Part shown: positions 5,415-13,563 of the stretch, piece by piece
How the letters are laid out: each line of letters begins with the position of its first letter
Numbering within the stretch: position 1 is the stretch's first letter
NCBI GenBank assembly: GCA_902797275.1
Contig: CADBSI010000101.1
Coordinates: forward strand, 1 to 14,410
Source of the DNA: an uncultured Erysipelotrichaceae bacterium
GTDB taxonomy: Bacteria; Bacillota_I; Bacilli_A; RF39; UBA660
Length of the DNA: 14,410 bases
Direction of reading: 5' to 3'
Notes under the pieces: model-generated
Databases searched by the model: none
Told to the model about the DNA's origin: nothing
What the model saw: the letters and a program-made list of their open reading frames with translations, nothing else
Translations under genes and position numbers: made by a program

Positions 5415-7872
5415 AATAACTTTAAAGAGTTTAAAATTAAATAAGAAAAGAACAATTGTAACAATTATTGGAATAATTTTATCAGTGTCCTTAATAACAG
5501 CTGTTTTTGGAATGGTTGCCTGTTTCAGGGAAACTTTACTTAAAAAAGCCATTAAAGATAATGGCTATAATCATATAATTGCAAGTGGTAATCAAGATAT
5601 TTTAAATATTTTAAAAAATAATCGAGAAATAAAAAAAACAATGGTAGTTGCTAATCTTGGTTATAGTTATATAAATAGTAAAAATGAATACAAACCATAT
5701 TTAAAATTATCATCTGTTGTTAATCCAAGTGATTTTCTAGATTTACCTTTTAATTTAAAAGAAGGAAGATTTCCTGCTAATAGTAATGAAGTTGTAATAT
5801 CTAATTCATTACTAACCAATGGTAAAGTAAATTTAAAAATAGGTGATACAATTAATTATAAATTAGGTAAAAGATATGCTTGTGATGTAGAACTAGACGA
5901 AGACTATTTAGTAAAAGAAGTAAAAGACATTGATGATAAAATTATATGTGGTAAGGAAAAGTTAGTTGAAGAAAAAGAATTATCTTTAAAAATTGTTGGA
6001 ATAATAGATAGACCAAATTATACTTTTGAATCTTATTCAAGTCCTGGTTATACTAGCTTAACAGTTAATCTAGATAGTGATAATTTAATAACTTATAATA
6101 CCTTAAAAACACCTAAAAATTATAATAAAGTATTTAATAGCTTAAAGAAAAGTAATAAATTTAAAAATCTTACTTTAAATAATGAAGTATTAAGATATGA
6201 AGTATTTAAGTTTAGTGATGAAACTTATAATATGATTTTAACTGTTGCTTTTGTTGTTACAGTTATTATTATGATAACTAGTATTTATTGTATTAAAAAT
6301 TCCTTTGACATATCAACTCTTGAAAAAACAAAAATGTTTGGTCATTTAATAAGTTTAGGAGCAACTAAAAAACAAATTAAAAATATTGTTTTAAAAGAAG
6401 GATTTTACTTAGGAATAATTGGAATACCTCTTGGTTTATTCTTTGGAATACTTGCTGATTATATCTTAATTTTAGTTATGAAAAATATTTTAGAGACAAC
6501 TTTTTTTAATGCTACTTTTGTTTTTAAAATATCATATTTAGCTATTATTCTAGCTATCATAACAAGTATTATAACAATTTACTTATCATGTATAAAATCA
6601 GCAAGACGTGCTAGTAAAATATCTCCAATTGAAGCAATTAGAAATAACTTAGATATAAAAATTAAAAACAATAAATTAATGCCCCGTAAAATAATAAAGA
6701 AAATATTTAAAACTCCTGGGGTACTTGCTTATAAAAATTTAAAAAGAAATAAAAAGAAATATAAAACAACGGTTATAAGTTTAGTAGTATCTATCTTAAC
6801 TTTTATAACTATGAATACCTTTATTACTTATACATTTAAATTATCAGGTAATTATTATCAAGACTTAGATTATGATTTAAAAATAAGAGTAAATGATCCT
6901 ACCAAAGAAAATATAAATAATATTATAAATTTAGATAATATAGATAAATATAATATAGTATATGAAGGTGAGATATTAAATGTTAAAGATACAAATAGAT
7001 TAACTAAAGAAGGAATTAATTATTTAGATAATGAATTAAATATTAATATATTATTACTTGATGATAAGACTTTTACTAATTATTTAAAGAAATTAAAAAT
7101 AACTAGTAATAAAGATGAAGGTATTTTAATTGATCATCATGCTTTTTATATAGATAATAAAACAGTTATTAGAAGATTAACTAATTATCATAAAAATGAA
7201 TATATAAAAGGATTAATAGGAACAAAAGAATATAATATAAAAATATCTAATATAGAGAATAATAATACTTTTGGTTATGAAGATCATGTAGGAATGTATT
7301 TGATTTTAAATAAAGATTATTATAAAGATATAGATTATCATACAAGTGTTATTACAATTAGTAGTAAAAATGATCAAGACTTAGAAAATGATTTAGATAA
7401 ACTTGATCAAAAATTATTTATTGATAATTTAAAAAGGATTAACAAGGATAGTAAATCAATGTTAGTAATAGTATCAATTTTCTTATATGGTTTTATAACT
7501 GTTATTACTTTAATAGGAATTACTAATATCTTTAATACAATTACAACTAATATGGCTTTAAGAAAAAAGGAATTTGCAACGATTAAAAGTATTGGAATGA
7601 CAAAAAAGGAATTTAATAAAATGATTAATTTAGAAATATTATTTTATTTAACTAAATCCTTATTTTATGGAATAATTCTTGGTTTAATTGGTTCTTATTT
7701 AGTTTATTTATCTTTTGCATCTAATTATGATGCTGGATTTATAATACCTATTAAATCTATTGTTATTTGTTCTATTTCAGTTATTCTATTAATAACTGTA
7801 ATTATGAAGTATGCAATTAGAAAAACAGATAAACAAAATATAATTGAAACAATAAGAAATGAAAATATTTAA
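5398..7872 (+). CDS. ABC transporter permease, tandem FtsX-domain type
   Basis: This 824-residue membrane protein is the partner of the upstream ATPase. Eight membrane segments can be read: about 20-42, 278-299, 332-360, 378-398, 458-478, 688-712, 755-775 and 788-805. This is a duplicated FtsX module: one helix, a large outer domain (about 45-275), three helices, and then the same again with a second outer domain (about 480-685). Each half ends in the family-type tail motif: SPIEAIRN (409-416) and IIETIRNEN near the C-terminus. The ATG at 5398 has GAGGA 5 nt upstream and overlaps the ATPase gene by 17 bases. Family members export peptides, lipids or lipoproteins, or act in antibiotic resistance and cell-wall hydrolase control; the substrate is not predictable. 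No BceRS-like two-component genes flank it. A strong terminator follows. Confidence 0.92.
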   Translation: MKVLNEITLKSLKLNKKRTIVTIIGIILSVSLITAVFGMVACFRETLLKKAIKDNGYNHIIASGNQDILNILKNNREIKKTMVVANLGYSYINSKNEYKPYLKLSSVVNPSDFLDLPFNLKEGRFPANSNEVVISNSLLTNGKVNLKIGDTINYKLGKRYACDVELDEDYLVKEVKDIDDKIICGKEKLVEEKELSLKIVGIIDRPNYTFESYSSPGYTSLTVNLDSDNLITYNTLKTPKNYNKVFNSLKKSNKFKNLTLNNEVLRYEVFKFSDETYNMILTVAFVVTVIIMITSIYCIKNSFDISTLEKTKMFGHLISLGATKKQIKNIVLKEGFYLGIIGIPLGLFFGILADYILILVMKNILETTFFNATFVFKISYLAIILAIITSIITIYLSCIKSARRASKISPIEAIRNNLDIKIKNNKLMPRKIIKKIFKTPGVLAYKNLKRNKKKYKTTVISLVVSILTFITMNTFITYTFKLSGNYYQDLDYDLKIRVNDPTKENINNIINLDNIDKYNIVYEGEILNVKDTNRLTKEGINYLDNELNINILLLDDKTFTNYLKKLKITSNKDEGILIDHHAFYIDNKTVIRRLTNYHKNEYIKGLIGTKEYNIKISNIENNNTFGYEDHVGMYLILNKDYYKDIDYHTSVITISSKNDQDLENDLDKLDQKLFIDNLKRINKDSKSMLVIVSIFLYGFITVITLIGITNIFNTITTNMALRKKEFATIKSIGMTKKEFNKMINLEILFYLTKSLFYGIILGLIGSYLVYLSFASNYDAGFIIPIKSIVICSISVILLITVIMKYAIRKTDKQNIIETIRNENI

Positions 7873-7882
7873 AAATAATAAC

Positions 7883-7911
7883 AAAAGAGATTGAAGAATT
7901 CAGTCTTTTTT
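7883..7911 (+). terminator. Terminator of the ABC exporter operon
   Basis: A 13-bp stem pairs 7883-7895 with 7899-7911, including two G-U pairs, with a GAA loop. The 3' arm ends in six T residues. Confidence 0.82.
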
Positions 7912-7990
7912 GATATTATTATATTTAGGTAGAATAGATAAAAAACATAATAATATTTCTATTTTTGTAAAAGAAATTTAAGGAGTTTTT
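7912..7990 (+). promoter_or_regulatory. Leader region of the calcium-export operon
   Basis: No convincing -35/-10 pair was found; candidates are TAGAAT (7930-7935) and TAATAT (7951-7956). An A/T-only inverted repeat pairs ATATTATTAT (7913-7922) with ATAATAATAT (7947-7956) across a 24-nt loop. AAGGAG lies at 7979-7984. The region is too short and lacks the conserved bulges for a yybP-ykoY type ion riboswitch. Confidence 0.35.
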
Positions 7991-8929
7991 ATGAATTTAA
8001 TATTTTTAGTACTTGGTTTTGTTATTATTATAAAAGCCTCAGATATGTTAGTAAGTGGTTCTGTTAATTTAGCTAAATTTTTAAAAATACCAACTTTAGT
8101 AATTGGTTTAACTGTAATTGCAATTGCAACTGGAGTTCCTGAAATAGCTATTAGTATATCATCATCTTTAAAAGGATCAAATGGTTTATTACTTGGTAAT
8201 TTACTTGGCTCTAATTTATTTAATATTTTATTTATTTTAGGTTTAATAGCTTTAATAAGACCTTTATATATAAAAAAAGAAATTATCTTAAAAAATTATG
8301 TTTTTGCTCTTTTATCTTGTATAGTATTACTAGTTGTTGCCAGCGATGCAATATTTTTAGATAACAAAATTAATTTAATTACTAGAACAGAAGGAATTCT
8401 CTTACTTTTATTTGCTTTTATTTTTTCTTATTCAACAGTATTAGATGCAACTTTAAATAAAAAGGCTAAGATAGAAACTTCTAAATTTTCTTTTAAAGAT
8501 ATTTTATATATTGTTTTTGGAATTATCTTAATTGCTTTATCAGCTGAAGTAATAGTGAATAGCTGTGTTAATATTAGTAAATATTTAGGGGTATCTGAAG
8601 ATTTAATTGGTTTAACAATAATAGCAGTAGGAACAAATTTGCCAGAACTTGTAACTTCAATAGTTGCTGTTAAAAAAGGAGAAAGCGATATTGCAATTGG
8701 TAATTTAGTAGGAACTAATATTTATAATATCTTTTTAATCCTTGGACTTTCATCAACTATTAATCCAATTACCATAAGTACAAATGCTTATATAGATATT
8801 ATTATTTTAACAATTACTAGTTTTATAGTTTATATATTTATTAGACATAAAAAAGATATTAATAAAATAGAAGGTATTACAATGATATTATTATATATTA
8901 TTTACATTGTATATGTGGTGGTAAGATGA
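7991..8929 (+). CDS. Calcium/sodium (or cation/proton) antiporter, CaCA superfamily (YrbG-like)
   Basis: This 312-residue integral membrane protein is almost entirely hydrophobic, with about ten helices, the usual size for bacterial YrbG/NCX_Mj relatives. The two inverted alpha-repeats that form the cation path are clear. Alpha-1 is around 39-80: GLTVIAIATGVPEIAIS with ion-binding E51, then GNLLGSNLFNI. Alpha-2 is around 207-247: GLTIIAVGTNLPELVTS with E219, then GNLVGTNIYNI. The family exchanges Ca2+ for Na+ or H+ across the cytoplasmic membrane. Alpha-1 reads ATGVPE rather than the usual GTSxPE, a small deviation whose effect on ion choice is unknown; alpha-2 keeps GTNLPE. AAGGAG precedes the ATG by 6 nt. 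Its TGA stop overlaps the ATG of the Ca2+-ATPase (ATGA), so the two are co-translated as a calcium-efflux pair. Confidence 0.93.
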   Translation: MNLIFLVLGFVIIIKASDMLVSGSVNLAKFLKIPTLVIGLTVIAIATGVPEIAISISSSLKGSNGLLLGNLLGSNLFNILFILGLIALIRPLYIKKEIILKNYVFALLSCIVLLVVASDAIFLDNKINLITRTEGILLLLFAFIFSYSTVLDATLNKKAKIETSKFSFKDILYIVFGIILIALSAEVIVNSCVNISKYLGVSEDLIGLTIIAVGTNLPELVTSIVAVKKGESDIAIGNLVGTNIYNIFLILGLSSTINPITISTNAYIDIIILTITSFIVYIFIRHKKDINKIEGITMILLYIIYIVYVVVR

Positions 8930-11559
8930 ATTATTATAAAGAAAATATAGATGAAGTTTTAGATAATTTACAAACTAGTTTAAATGGTTTAAGTAAAGAA
9001 GAAGCTATAAAAAGATTAAATCGTTATGGTAAAAACGAATTGCCTAAAAAGAAAAGTATTAGTCTTTTTAAAATATTTTTTAATGAAATGCTTGATCCAA
9101 TTGTAATAATATTGTTAGTAGTAACAATTATTTCCTTTCTAATAGGAGAAAATTTTGATGCTTTTTGTATTTTGTTTATTATTTTAGTAGATTTGATAAC
9201 AGGAACAATTCAAGAATATTCAGCTACTAAAAAAGCTTTATCTTTAAATGAAATTATTAAAGTAAAATGTAAAGTATTGAGGGATAATAAAGAAACTTTT
9301 ATAGATTCAACTAATTTAGTAATAGGCGATATTATTTATTTAGAATCAGGTAATAAAATATCAGGTGATTTAAGAATATTAGATTCTTATAATTTAACGG
9401 TTAATGAATCTATTTTAACGGGAGAAAGTGCCTCTATTTATAAAGACAATGAAATTATTCTTGAAAATACCATGGTTCAAGATAGGAAAAATATGTTATA
9501 TGCAGGTTGTAATATTTTAACTGGTAGAGCTACTTGTGTTGTATGTGAAACTGGAAGCAATACTGAAATAGGTAAAATTGCAACTTCTATGAATAGTTTA
9601 CAGGAAGAAAAATCACCTCTTACTATTAGAATTGAAAAGTTTTCTAAGCAAATTAGTTTAATTTTAATAGTTGCTTCTGTTATTTTAACAATGTTATTAA
9701 TTTTTAAGGGTAATAAATTAAGTGATGTTTTTATGATGGTCGTTGCACTTACTGTTTCAGCTTTGCCTGAAGGATTACCTCTTGCTTTAACAATGGCTTT
9801 AACGATAGCATCAGGCAGAATGTTAAAGAAAAATGTAATAGTTAAAAAATTAAATTCCGTTGAATCTCTTGGTAGTTCAACAATTATTGCAAGTGATAAA
9901 ACAGGAACTTTAACAGTAAATGAACAAACTGCTAAAATAATTGTTTTACCAAATAATAAAAAATATGAAATAACAGGAAGTGGTTATAAAAATGATGGCA
10001 AAGTTATTATAAACGATGAAAACGATACTTCTAAAATTTTAGATTTAGTAAAACTAGGATTAATTAATAATGAAGCTAGTTTTCTAAAAGATGAAGATAC
10101 TTATTTAGGAGATTCTATTGATATAGCTTTTCTAGTTCTAGCTAAAAAAATGAATGTTTTAAAAAATGATATTAAAATAATTGATGAAATTCCTTATGAA
10201 TCTATTAATAAATATTCAGCTGTTTTTTATAAAATAAAAAATGATGATAAAGTTTATTGTACTGTAAAAGGTTCAATTGAAAAAATTTTAGAATTTTCTA
10301 AATATATGGATAATAGCTTAATTGATAAAGAATTATTAACTAAGCAAAATGAAGAACTAGCAAAAGATGGGTATAGAGTAATTGCACTTGCAAGTGGTAT
10401 AGTTAAATCAGATAAATTAGATGAAATAAAGATTAAAGATTTAACTTTTAATGGTTTAGTAGGTTTTATTGATCCAATAAGAGAAGATTGTAAAGATTCA
10501 ATTAAAGAATGTATGAATGCTCATATAAAAGTTGTTATGATAACAGGAGATCATCCTTTAACGGCATTAAAAATAGGCAAAGATTTAAATATAGTTAGTA
10601 AAAATTCTGAAGTTACAACAGGTATGGAACTTGAAAGAAAATTTAAAGAAGGATTACTTAGTTTTGATGAATTTGTAGGTCAAAAGAAAATATTTGCGAG
10701 AGTTTCGCCTAATCAAAAACTAGAAATAGTAAAATCGTTTAAAAGGCAAGGGGAGTTTGTTGCTGTAACCGGTGATGGAGTAAATGATGCTCCGGCCTTG
10801 AAAGCTGCTAATCTTGGTATTTCTATGGGAAGTGGAACCGATGTTTGTATAGAAACTTCTAATATGATTTTAACTGATGATAAATTCTCATCAATTGTAT
10901 CAGGTATTAAAGAAGGAAGATGTGCTTATAGTAACATTAGAAAAATTACTTATATGCTGATATCATGTGGTTTAGCAGAAGTGTTATTTTTTACTTTATC
11001 AATTATTTTTAACTATGAAGCTCCTTTAATTGCTATTCAATTATTATGGTTAAATTTAGTAACTGACGGTATGCAAGATATGGCCTTATCATTTGAAGGT
11101 GCTGAGGATGGCATTATGAATGAATATCCAAGATCACCAAAAGAAAACTTATTTGATAAAAGACTTATAAGTGAAGTTTTAATATCAGGTTTAACTATTG
11201 GTAGTTTAGTATTTTTATTATGGATATATTTAATTGATATTTTAAATTTTGAAGTAATAGTTGCAAGAGGTTATGTAATGGCTTTAATGGTATTCATTCA
11301 AAATATGCATGTATTAAATAGTCGAAGTGAAACAAAATCAATATTTGATAAACGCTTAAAACCTAATAAATACGTTTATTTTGCCATTATTAGTTCTATT
11401 ATTTTACAAATATTAGTCATGGAAGTTCCAATTTTAAGTAGTATTCTAAAAACTAATTCCATTCCATTTATTCATTTAATATTTTTATTTCTTGTATCAC
11501 TTACAATTTTATTTGTCATGGAATTATACAAAATATTCATAAATAAAAGAGATCATTGA
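8926..11559 (+). CDS. P-type Ca2+-transporting ATPase (type II, SERCA/PMCA-like)
   Basis: This 877-residue calcium pump has all the P-type landmarks: actuator TGES (165-168), TM4 PEGLP (281-285), phosphorylation motif DKTGTLT (phosphorylated D324), a nucleotide-binding domain to about 530, TGDHP (near 540) and the hinge TGDGVNDAP (615-623). A C-terminal cation-ATPase domain with six helices follows. Of the Ca2+ ligands known from SERCA, the equivalents of E309 (E282), E771 (E685), N796 (N710), T799 (T713) and D800 (D714) are present. The position of N768 is Gly (G682), so one of the two sites may be altered. Family members expel Ca2+ from the cytoplasm at the cost of ATP. The gene overlaps the antiporter gene by 4 bases, so translation is coupled. 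Its stop lies inside a terminator hairpin shared with the convergent gene. Confidence 0.95.
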   Translation: MNYYKENIDEVLDNLQTSLNGLSKEEAIKRLNRYGKNELPKKKSISLFKIFFNEMLDPIVIILLVVTIISFLIGENFDAFCILFIILVDLITGTIQEYSATKKALSLNEIIKVKCKVLRDNKETFIDSTNLVIGDIIYLESGNKISGDLRILDSYNLTVNESILTGESASIYKDNEIILENTMVQDRKNMLYAGCNILTGRATCVVCETGSNTEIGKIATSMNSLQEEKSPLTIRIEKFSKQISLILIVASVILTMLLIFKGNKLSDVFMMVVALTVSALPEGLPLALTMALTIASGRMLKKNVIVKKLNSVESLGSSTIIASDKTGTLTVNEQTAKIIVLPNNKKYEITGSGYKNDGKVIINDENDTSKILDLVKLGLINNEASFLKDEDTYLGDSIDIAFLVLAKKMNVLKNDIKIIDEIPYESINKYSAVFYKIKNDDKVYCTVKGSIEKILEFSKYMDNSLIDKELLTKQNEELAKDGYRVIALASGIVKSDKLDEIKIKDLTFNGLVGFIDPIREDCKDSIKECMNAHIKVVMITGDHPLTALKIGKDLNIVSKNSEVTTGMELERKFKEGLLSFDEFVGQKKIFARVSPNQKLEIVKSFKRQGEFVAVTGDGVNDAPALKAANLGISMGSGTDVCIETSNMILTDDKFSSIVSGIKEGRCAYSNIRKITYMLISCGLAEVLFFTLSIIFNYEAPLIAIQLLWLNLVTDGMQDMALSFEGAEDGIMNEYPRSPKENLFDKRLISEVLISGLTIGSLVFLLWIYLIDILNFEVIVARGYVMALMVFIQNMHVLNSRSETKSIFDKRLKPNKYVYFAIISSIILQILVMEVPILSSILKTNSIPFIHLIFLFLVSLTILFVMELYKIFINKRDH

Positions 11560-11567
11560 TCTCTTTT
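11545..11567. terminator. Bidirectional terminator spanning two stop codons
   Basis: AAAAGAGATC (11545-11554) pairs perfectly with GATCTCTTTT (11558-11567) around an ATT loop. Both the Ca2+-ATPase stop (11557-11559) and the convergent gene's stop (11555-11553) lie within it. The two genes overlap by 7 bases. The minus strand continues into TTTATTT-like sequence, giving a good T tract there. Confidence 0.78.
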
Positions 11568-12092
11568 AATATACTTACTTAATTTTAATTTCTTTTTTCT
11601 TTTTTTATTTCTATATACTAAATATATAGGTTCTTTTTTCATATTTAAATATTCTTCTTTACTTAATTTAACTTTTAAATGAATTTCTTTTACTTCAAAT
11701 GAAACCAAGTTAAGATATTTAATTTTTTCATAAGTAGTAGAACCAGATACCATTTTCATAGAATCTACTAAATTTAAATTATGATATTCACTTAAAACCA
11801 TTTTTCTTTTTTTCTTTTTATAAATATCTAAGTTATAAATACTATTATTAGTATTTTTATTATTAAATACCTGTAAGATAAAATCTAACTCTATATATTT
11901 TGTATTATCATCGATATTATTATTAGAATCTAACCAAGCAATGTTCTTATTAATAATATTTATTTTCATTTTAAAAATATTTAAATAAAGTTTACCAAGA
12001 TTTTTAAATTTATCATAGATTAAAATCATGAAAAAAGGTACTAAAATAATAGTTAGAATGATTTCAAAATCACTATCAAAAAAATTTGTCAT
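11553..12092 (-). CDS. Unknown small membrane-anchored protein (179 aa)
   Basis: I do not recognise this protein. An acidic N-terminus (MTNFFDSDFE) is followed by one hydrophobic helix at about 10-28 and then a Lys-rich region. By the positive-inside rule the C-terminal 150 residues face the cytoplasm. That part has Asn-rich stretches (about 55-85), a KKKKRK cluster near 92-97, a segment with alternating hydrophobics around 125-150 (VSFEVKEIHLKVKLS), and a very basic tail ending KRDQ. The ATG at 12092 has GGGGGA three bases upstream and its own extended -10 promoter. It is the second of two minus-strand genes, 51 bases after the Asn-rich protein, and converges on the Ca2+-ATPase. A basic cytoplasmic tail could bind nucleic acid or membrane lipid, but this is a guess. 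Confidence 0.72.
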   Translation of the reverse strand: MTNFFDSDFEIILTIILVPFFMILIYDKFKNLGKLYLNIFKMKINIINKNIAWLDSNNNIDDNTKYIELDFILQVFNNKNTNNSIYNLDIYKKKKRKMVLSEYHNLNLVDSMKMVSGSTTYEKIKYLNLVSFEVKEIHLKVKLSKEEYLNMKKEPIYLVYRNKKRKKKLKLSKYIKRDQ

Positions 12093-12113
12093 ATATCCCC
12101 CAAAACTACCATA

Positions 12114-12142
12114 ATTATATCATATATAAGATAAAAATTCAA
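12114..12142 (-). promoter_or_regulatory. Promoter of the 179-residue protein gene
   Basis: On the minus strand, -35 TTGAAT (12142-12137), 17-nt spacer and -10 TATAAT (12119-12114), with TG one base upstream (extended -10). The start near 12107 would give a leader of about 15 nt. Confidence 0.68.
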
Positions 12143-12143
12143 A

Positions 12144-12839
12144 TTAATAAGCACTTGTATTTTTAGATTTTTTAAGTGGTTTAAATCCAGCTTCTATAAG
12201 TTCATCCATAGTAACAATTTTATTATTTAAAGCATATTTAATATTATATTCTTGATTATCTATTTTAACAAAGATACTACCACTTATAACACATGTAAAA
12301 TAGTATCTATAATTATTGTCTTCATAGTAATATTCGATTGCTTGTGGACAATTATCACTACTTTTATCAATAATAATTATCCTTTTATTACTATTAATTA
12401 TATTATCATCAATTGTAGTATCAATTATTGGATTATCATTAATGATATTATTATTTTTATTATTTTTATTATCTTTATTATCTTTATTGTTATCACTTTT
12501 ATTATCGGTATCATTATCATTTTTTGAATTATTACTGTCAGTATTATTGTTGTTAGAATTATTTGGTTTATTATTATCAGTAATATTTTCTTTTATATTA
12601 TTTTTGTTATCTAAATTATCATTTTCTTTTATTTTACAACTATATTTAAAAAATTTTGATTTTAGAACCATTTCATCATCACAGATATAGACATCATAGA
12701 AAATAGAACTATATTTTTCTCCATTATAACTTGTTAAAATCAATGGTTTCTTTTCAATTAATAGAAAAATAAAATCACTTATAAATAGTAAAAAAATAAA
12801 AATTACTACAATAAATAAGAATTTGTTAATTTTTTTCAT
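12144..12839 (-). CDS. Unknown surface protein with Asn/Asp-rich linker (231 aa)
   Basis: Family not recognised. Residues 1-6 (MKKINK) and a hydrophobic helix at about 7-29 anchor the protein with its C-terminal part outside. A small segment (about 30-70) has two cysteines, C53 and C68. Residues about 71-150 form a low-complexity linker made largely of Asn, Asp, Lys and Ser. The C-terminal domain (about 151-225) has C164 and C183, a run of aromatic residues (EYYYEDNNYRYYF, 169-181) and an end resembling short sensory domains seen in Firmicutes membrane proteins (IKYALNNKIVTMDELIEAGF). The spacing suggests two small disulfide-bonded folds joined by a flexible spacer. The start is supported by AAGGAG 6-8 nt upstream and an extended -10. 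It is divergent from the region-4-only sigma-like gene, with promoters only about 10 bp apart. It may be a sensor or wall-linked protein; no enzymatic motif is seen. Confidence 0.72.
   Translation of the reverse strand: MKKINKFLFIVVIFIFLLFISDFIFLLIEKKPLILTSYNGEKYSSIFYDVYICDDEMVLKSKFFKYSCKIKENDNLDNKNNIKENITDNNKPNNSNNNNTDSNNSKNDNDTDNKSDNNKDNKDNKNNKNNNIINDNPIIDTTIDDNIINSNKRIIIIDKSSDNCPQAIEYYYEDNNYRYYFTCVISGSIFVKIDNQEYNIKYALNNKIVTMDELIEAGFKPLKKSKNTSAY
12384..12627. repeat. Low-complexity AAT/GAT codon tract encoding the Asn/Asp linker
   Basis: The coding strand is a degenerate array of AAT, GAT, AAC and AAA codons, strongest at about 12440-12545 where 9-base units such as GATAATAAA recur imperfectly. 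Such tracts change length by replication slippage, so linker length probably varies between strains. Confidence 0.7.
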
Positions 12840-12859
12840 AAATAATTCTCCTTGAATAT

Positions 12860-12868
12860 ATTATAACA
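12860..12868 (-). promoter_or_regulatory. Extended -10 promoter of the Asn-rich protein gene
   Basis: TGTTATAAT on the minus strand (12868-12860); the -35 at normal distance is weak (TTAATA). The start would be near 12853, beside the AAGGAG ribosome site. It lies 10 bp from the divergent promoter's -35 at 12876-12881, so polymerases cannot easily occupy both. Confidence 0.62.
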
Positions 12869-12875
12869 TAGATGC

Positions 12876-12904
12876 TTGCATTTATTAAACATTTTGTATA
12901 TAAT
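12876..12904 (+). promoter_or_regulatory. Promoter of the sigma region-4-like gene
   Basis: -35 TTGCAT (12876-12881), 17-nt spacer and -10 TATAAT (12899-12904). The start near 12911 gives a leader of about 16 nt with AGGGGG at 12917-12922. Confidence 0.72.
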
Positions 12905-12926
12905 ATACTCGTTTTTAGGGGGTTGC

Positions 12927-13301
12927 ATGAAAAAATATAAAAATCGAGAAGATGTTAAAAAATATATTAATTGCATAGAAAATAATTATTTATATGATGA
13001 AGTAGAATTTGATTCTTTGATTGAAGATGAATATAATATTCCTGATCTTTTAACTTTATATTTGGAACAGGAAGAAAAAAACTATTTAAGAAGTATAATA
13101 AACAATTTAAAATTAATTGAAAAAAGATATATTTATTTAAAATTTGGTTTTTTAGATAGAGTATATTCAAATGATGAAATAAAAAAAATATTATCAATTA
13201 ATACATCTCAATTAATAAGATTAAGAAGAATAACTTTAGTTAAACTAAAACACACATTAGAAAAATACTACTGTAAAGAAAATGAAAAACGAAGTAAATG
13301 A
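12927..13301 (+). CDS. Small protein with sigma-70 region-4-like HTH
   Basis: This 124-residue protein has an acidic helical N-terminus (about 1-50). Residues 52-112 then read like sigma region 4: NYLRSIINNLKLIEKRYIYLKFG (52-74, as in the L...L...EK.VI.LRYG of sigma factors) and an HTH at about 79-108, SNDEIKKILSINTSQLIRLR then RITLVKLKHTL. There is no region 2, so it cannot melt a promoter as a normal sigma. It may be a DNA-binding regulator, a polymerase-binding co-factor or half of a split sigma (inference). The start at 12927 has AGGGGG only 4 nt upstream; longer frames would translate the promoter. No clear terminator follows. The divergent neighbour encodes an unknown surface protein, suggesting a regulator-target or sensor pair, unproven. 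Another sigma, complete, is encoded at 2012-2644. Confidence 0.78.
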   Translation: MKKYKNREDVKKYINCIENNYLYDEVEFDSLIEDEYNIPDLLTLYLEQEEKNYLRSIINNLKLIEKRYIYLKFGFLDRVYSNDEIKKILSINTSQLIRLRRITLVKLKHTLEKYYCKENEKRSK

Positions 13302-13336
13302 TTTTGTCTTTAAACTATTTTTATCAAAGTAAAAAA

Positions 13337-13406
13337 CATTTTTAGCTTGGAATAATTGCTATATAAAAAGTCGAATTTTGTTATTTGTATATTTTATAAG
13401 GGATAA
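13337..13406 (+). repeat. 70-bp direct repeat, copy 1
   Basis: From CATTTTTAGCTTGGAA to TTTTATAAGGGATA. It matches copy 2 at 13564-13633 with 62 identical positions of 70 and no gaps. The core TAAAAAGTCGAA and the end TATATTTTATAAGGG are fully conserved. Function unknown: it is not a transposon end, CRISPR unit or DnaA-box cluster as far as I can see. Confidence 0.8.
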
Positions 13407-13563
13407 TTTGAAATTTGTTTTAAAGATAATAATGTTAACTGGATTAGAAAAATATAAAAGATGAAGTAGGGATTAATTATAAATGGTAAAATAAAAATTT
13501 ATTATGAAATGTTAACATATATAATATATGTCTTAAAAAGATATTTAAATTTGAATTAGAAAT

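Noticed and set aside
7912..7990. Possible yybP-ykoY ion riboswitch upstream of the calcium transporters
   Set aside because: The known association made it worth checking, but the gap is under 120 nt, mostly terminator and A/T-only sequence, and lacks the conserved GC-rich helices and bulges.
12252..12690. Plus-strand hydrophobic Ile/Leu-rich frames
   Set aside because: They are the reverse complement of the Asn/Asp codon tract of the minus-strand surface protein and lack ribosome sites.
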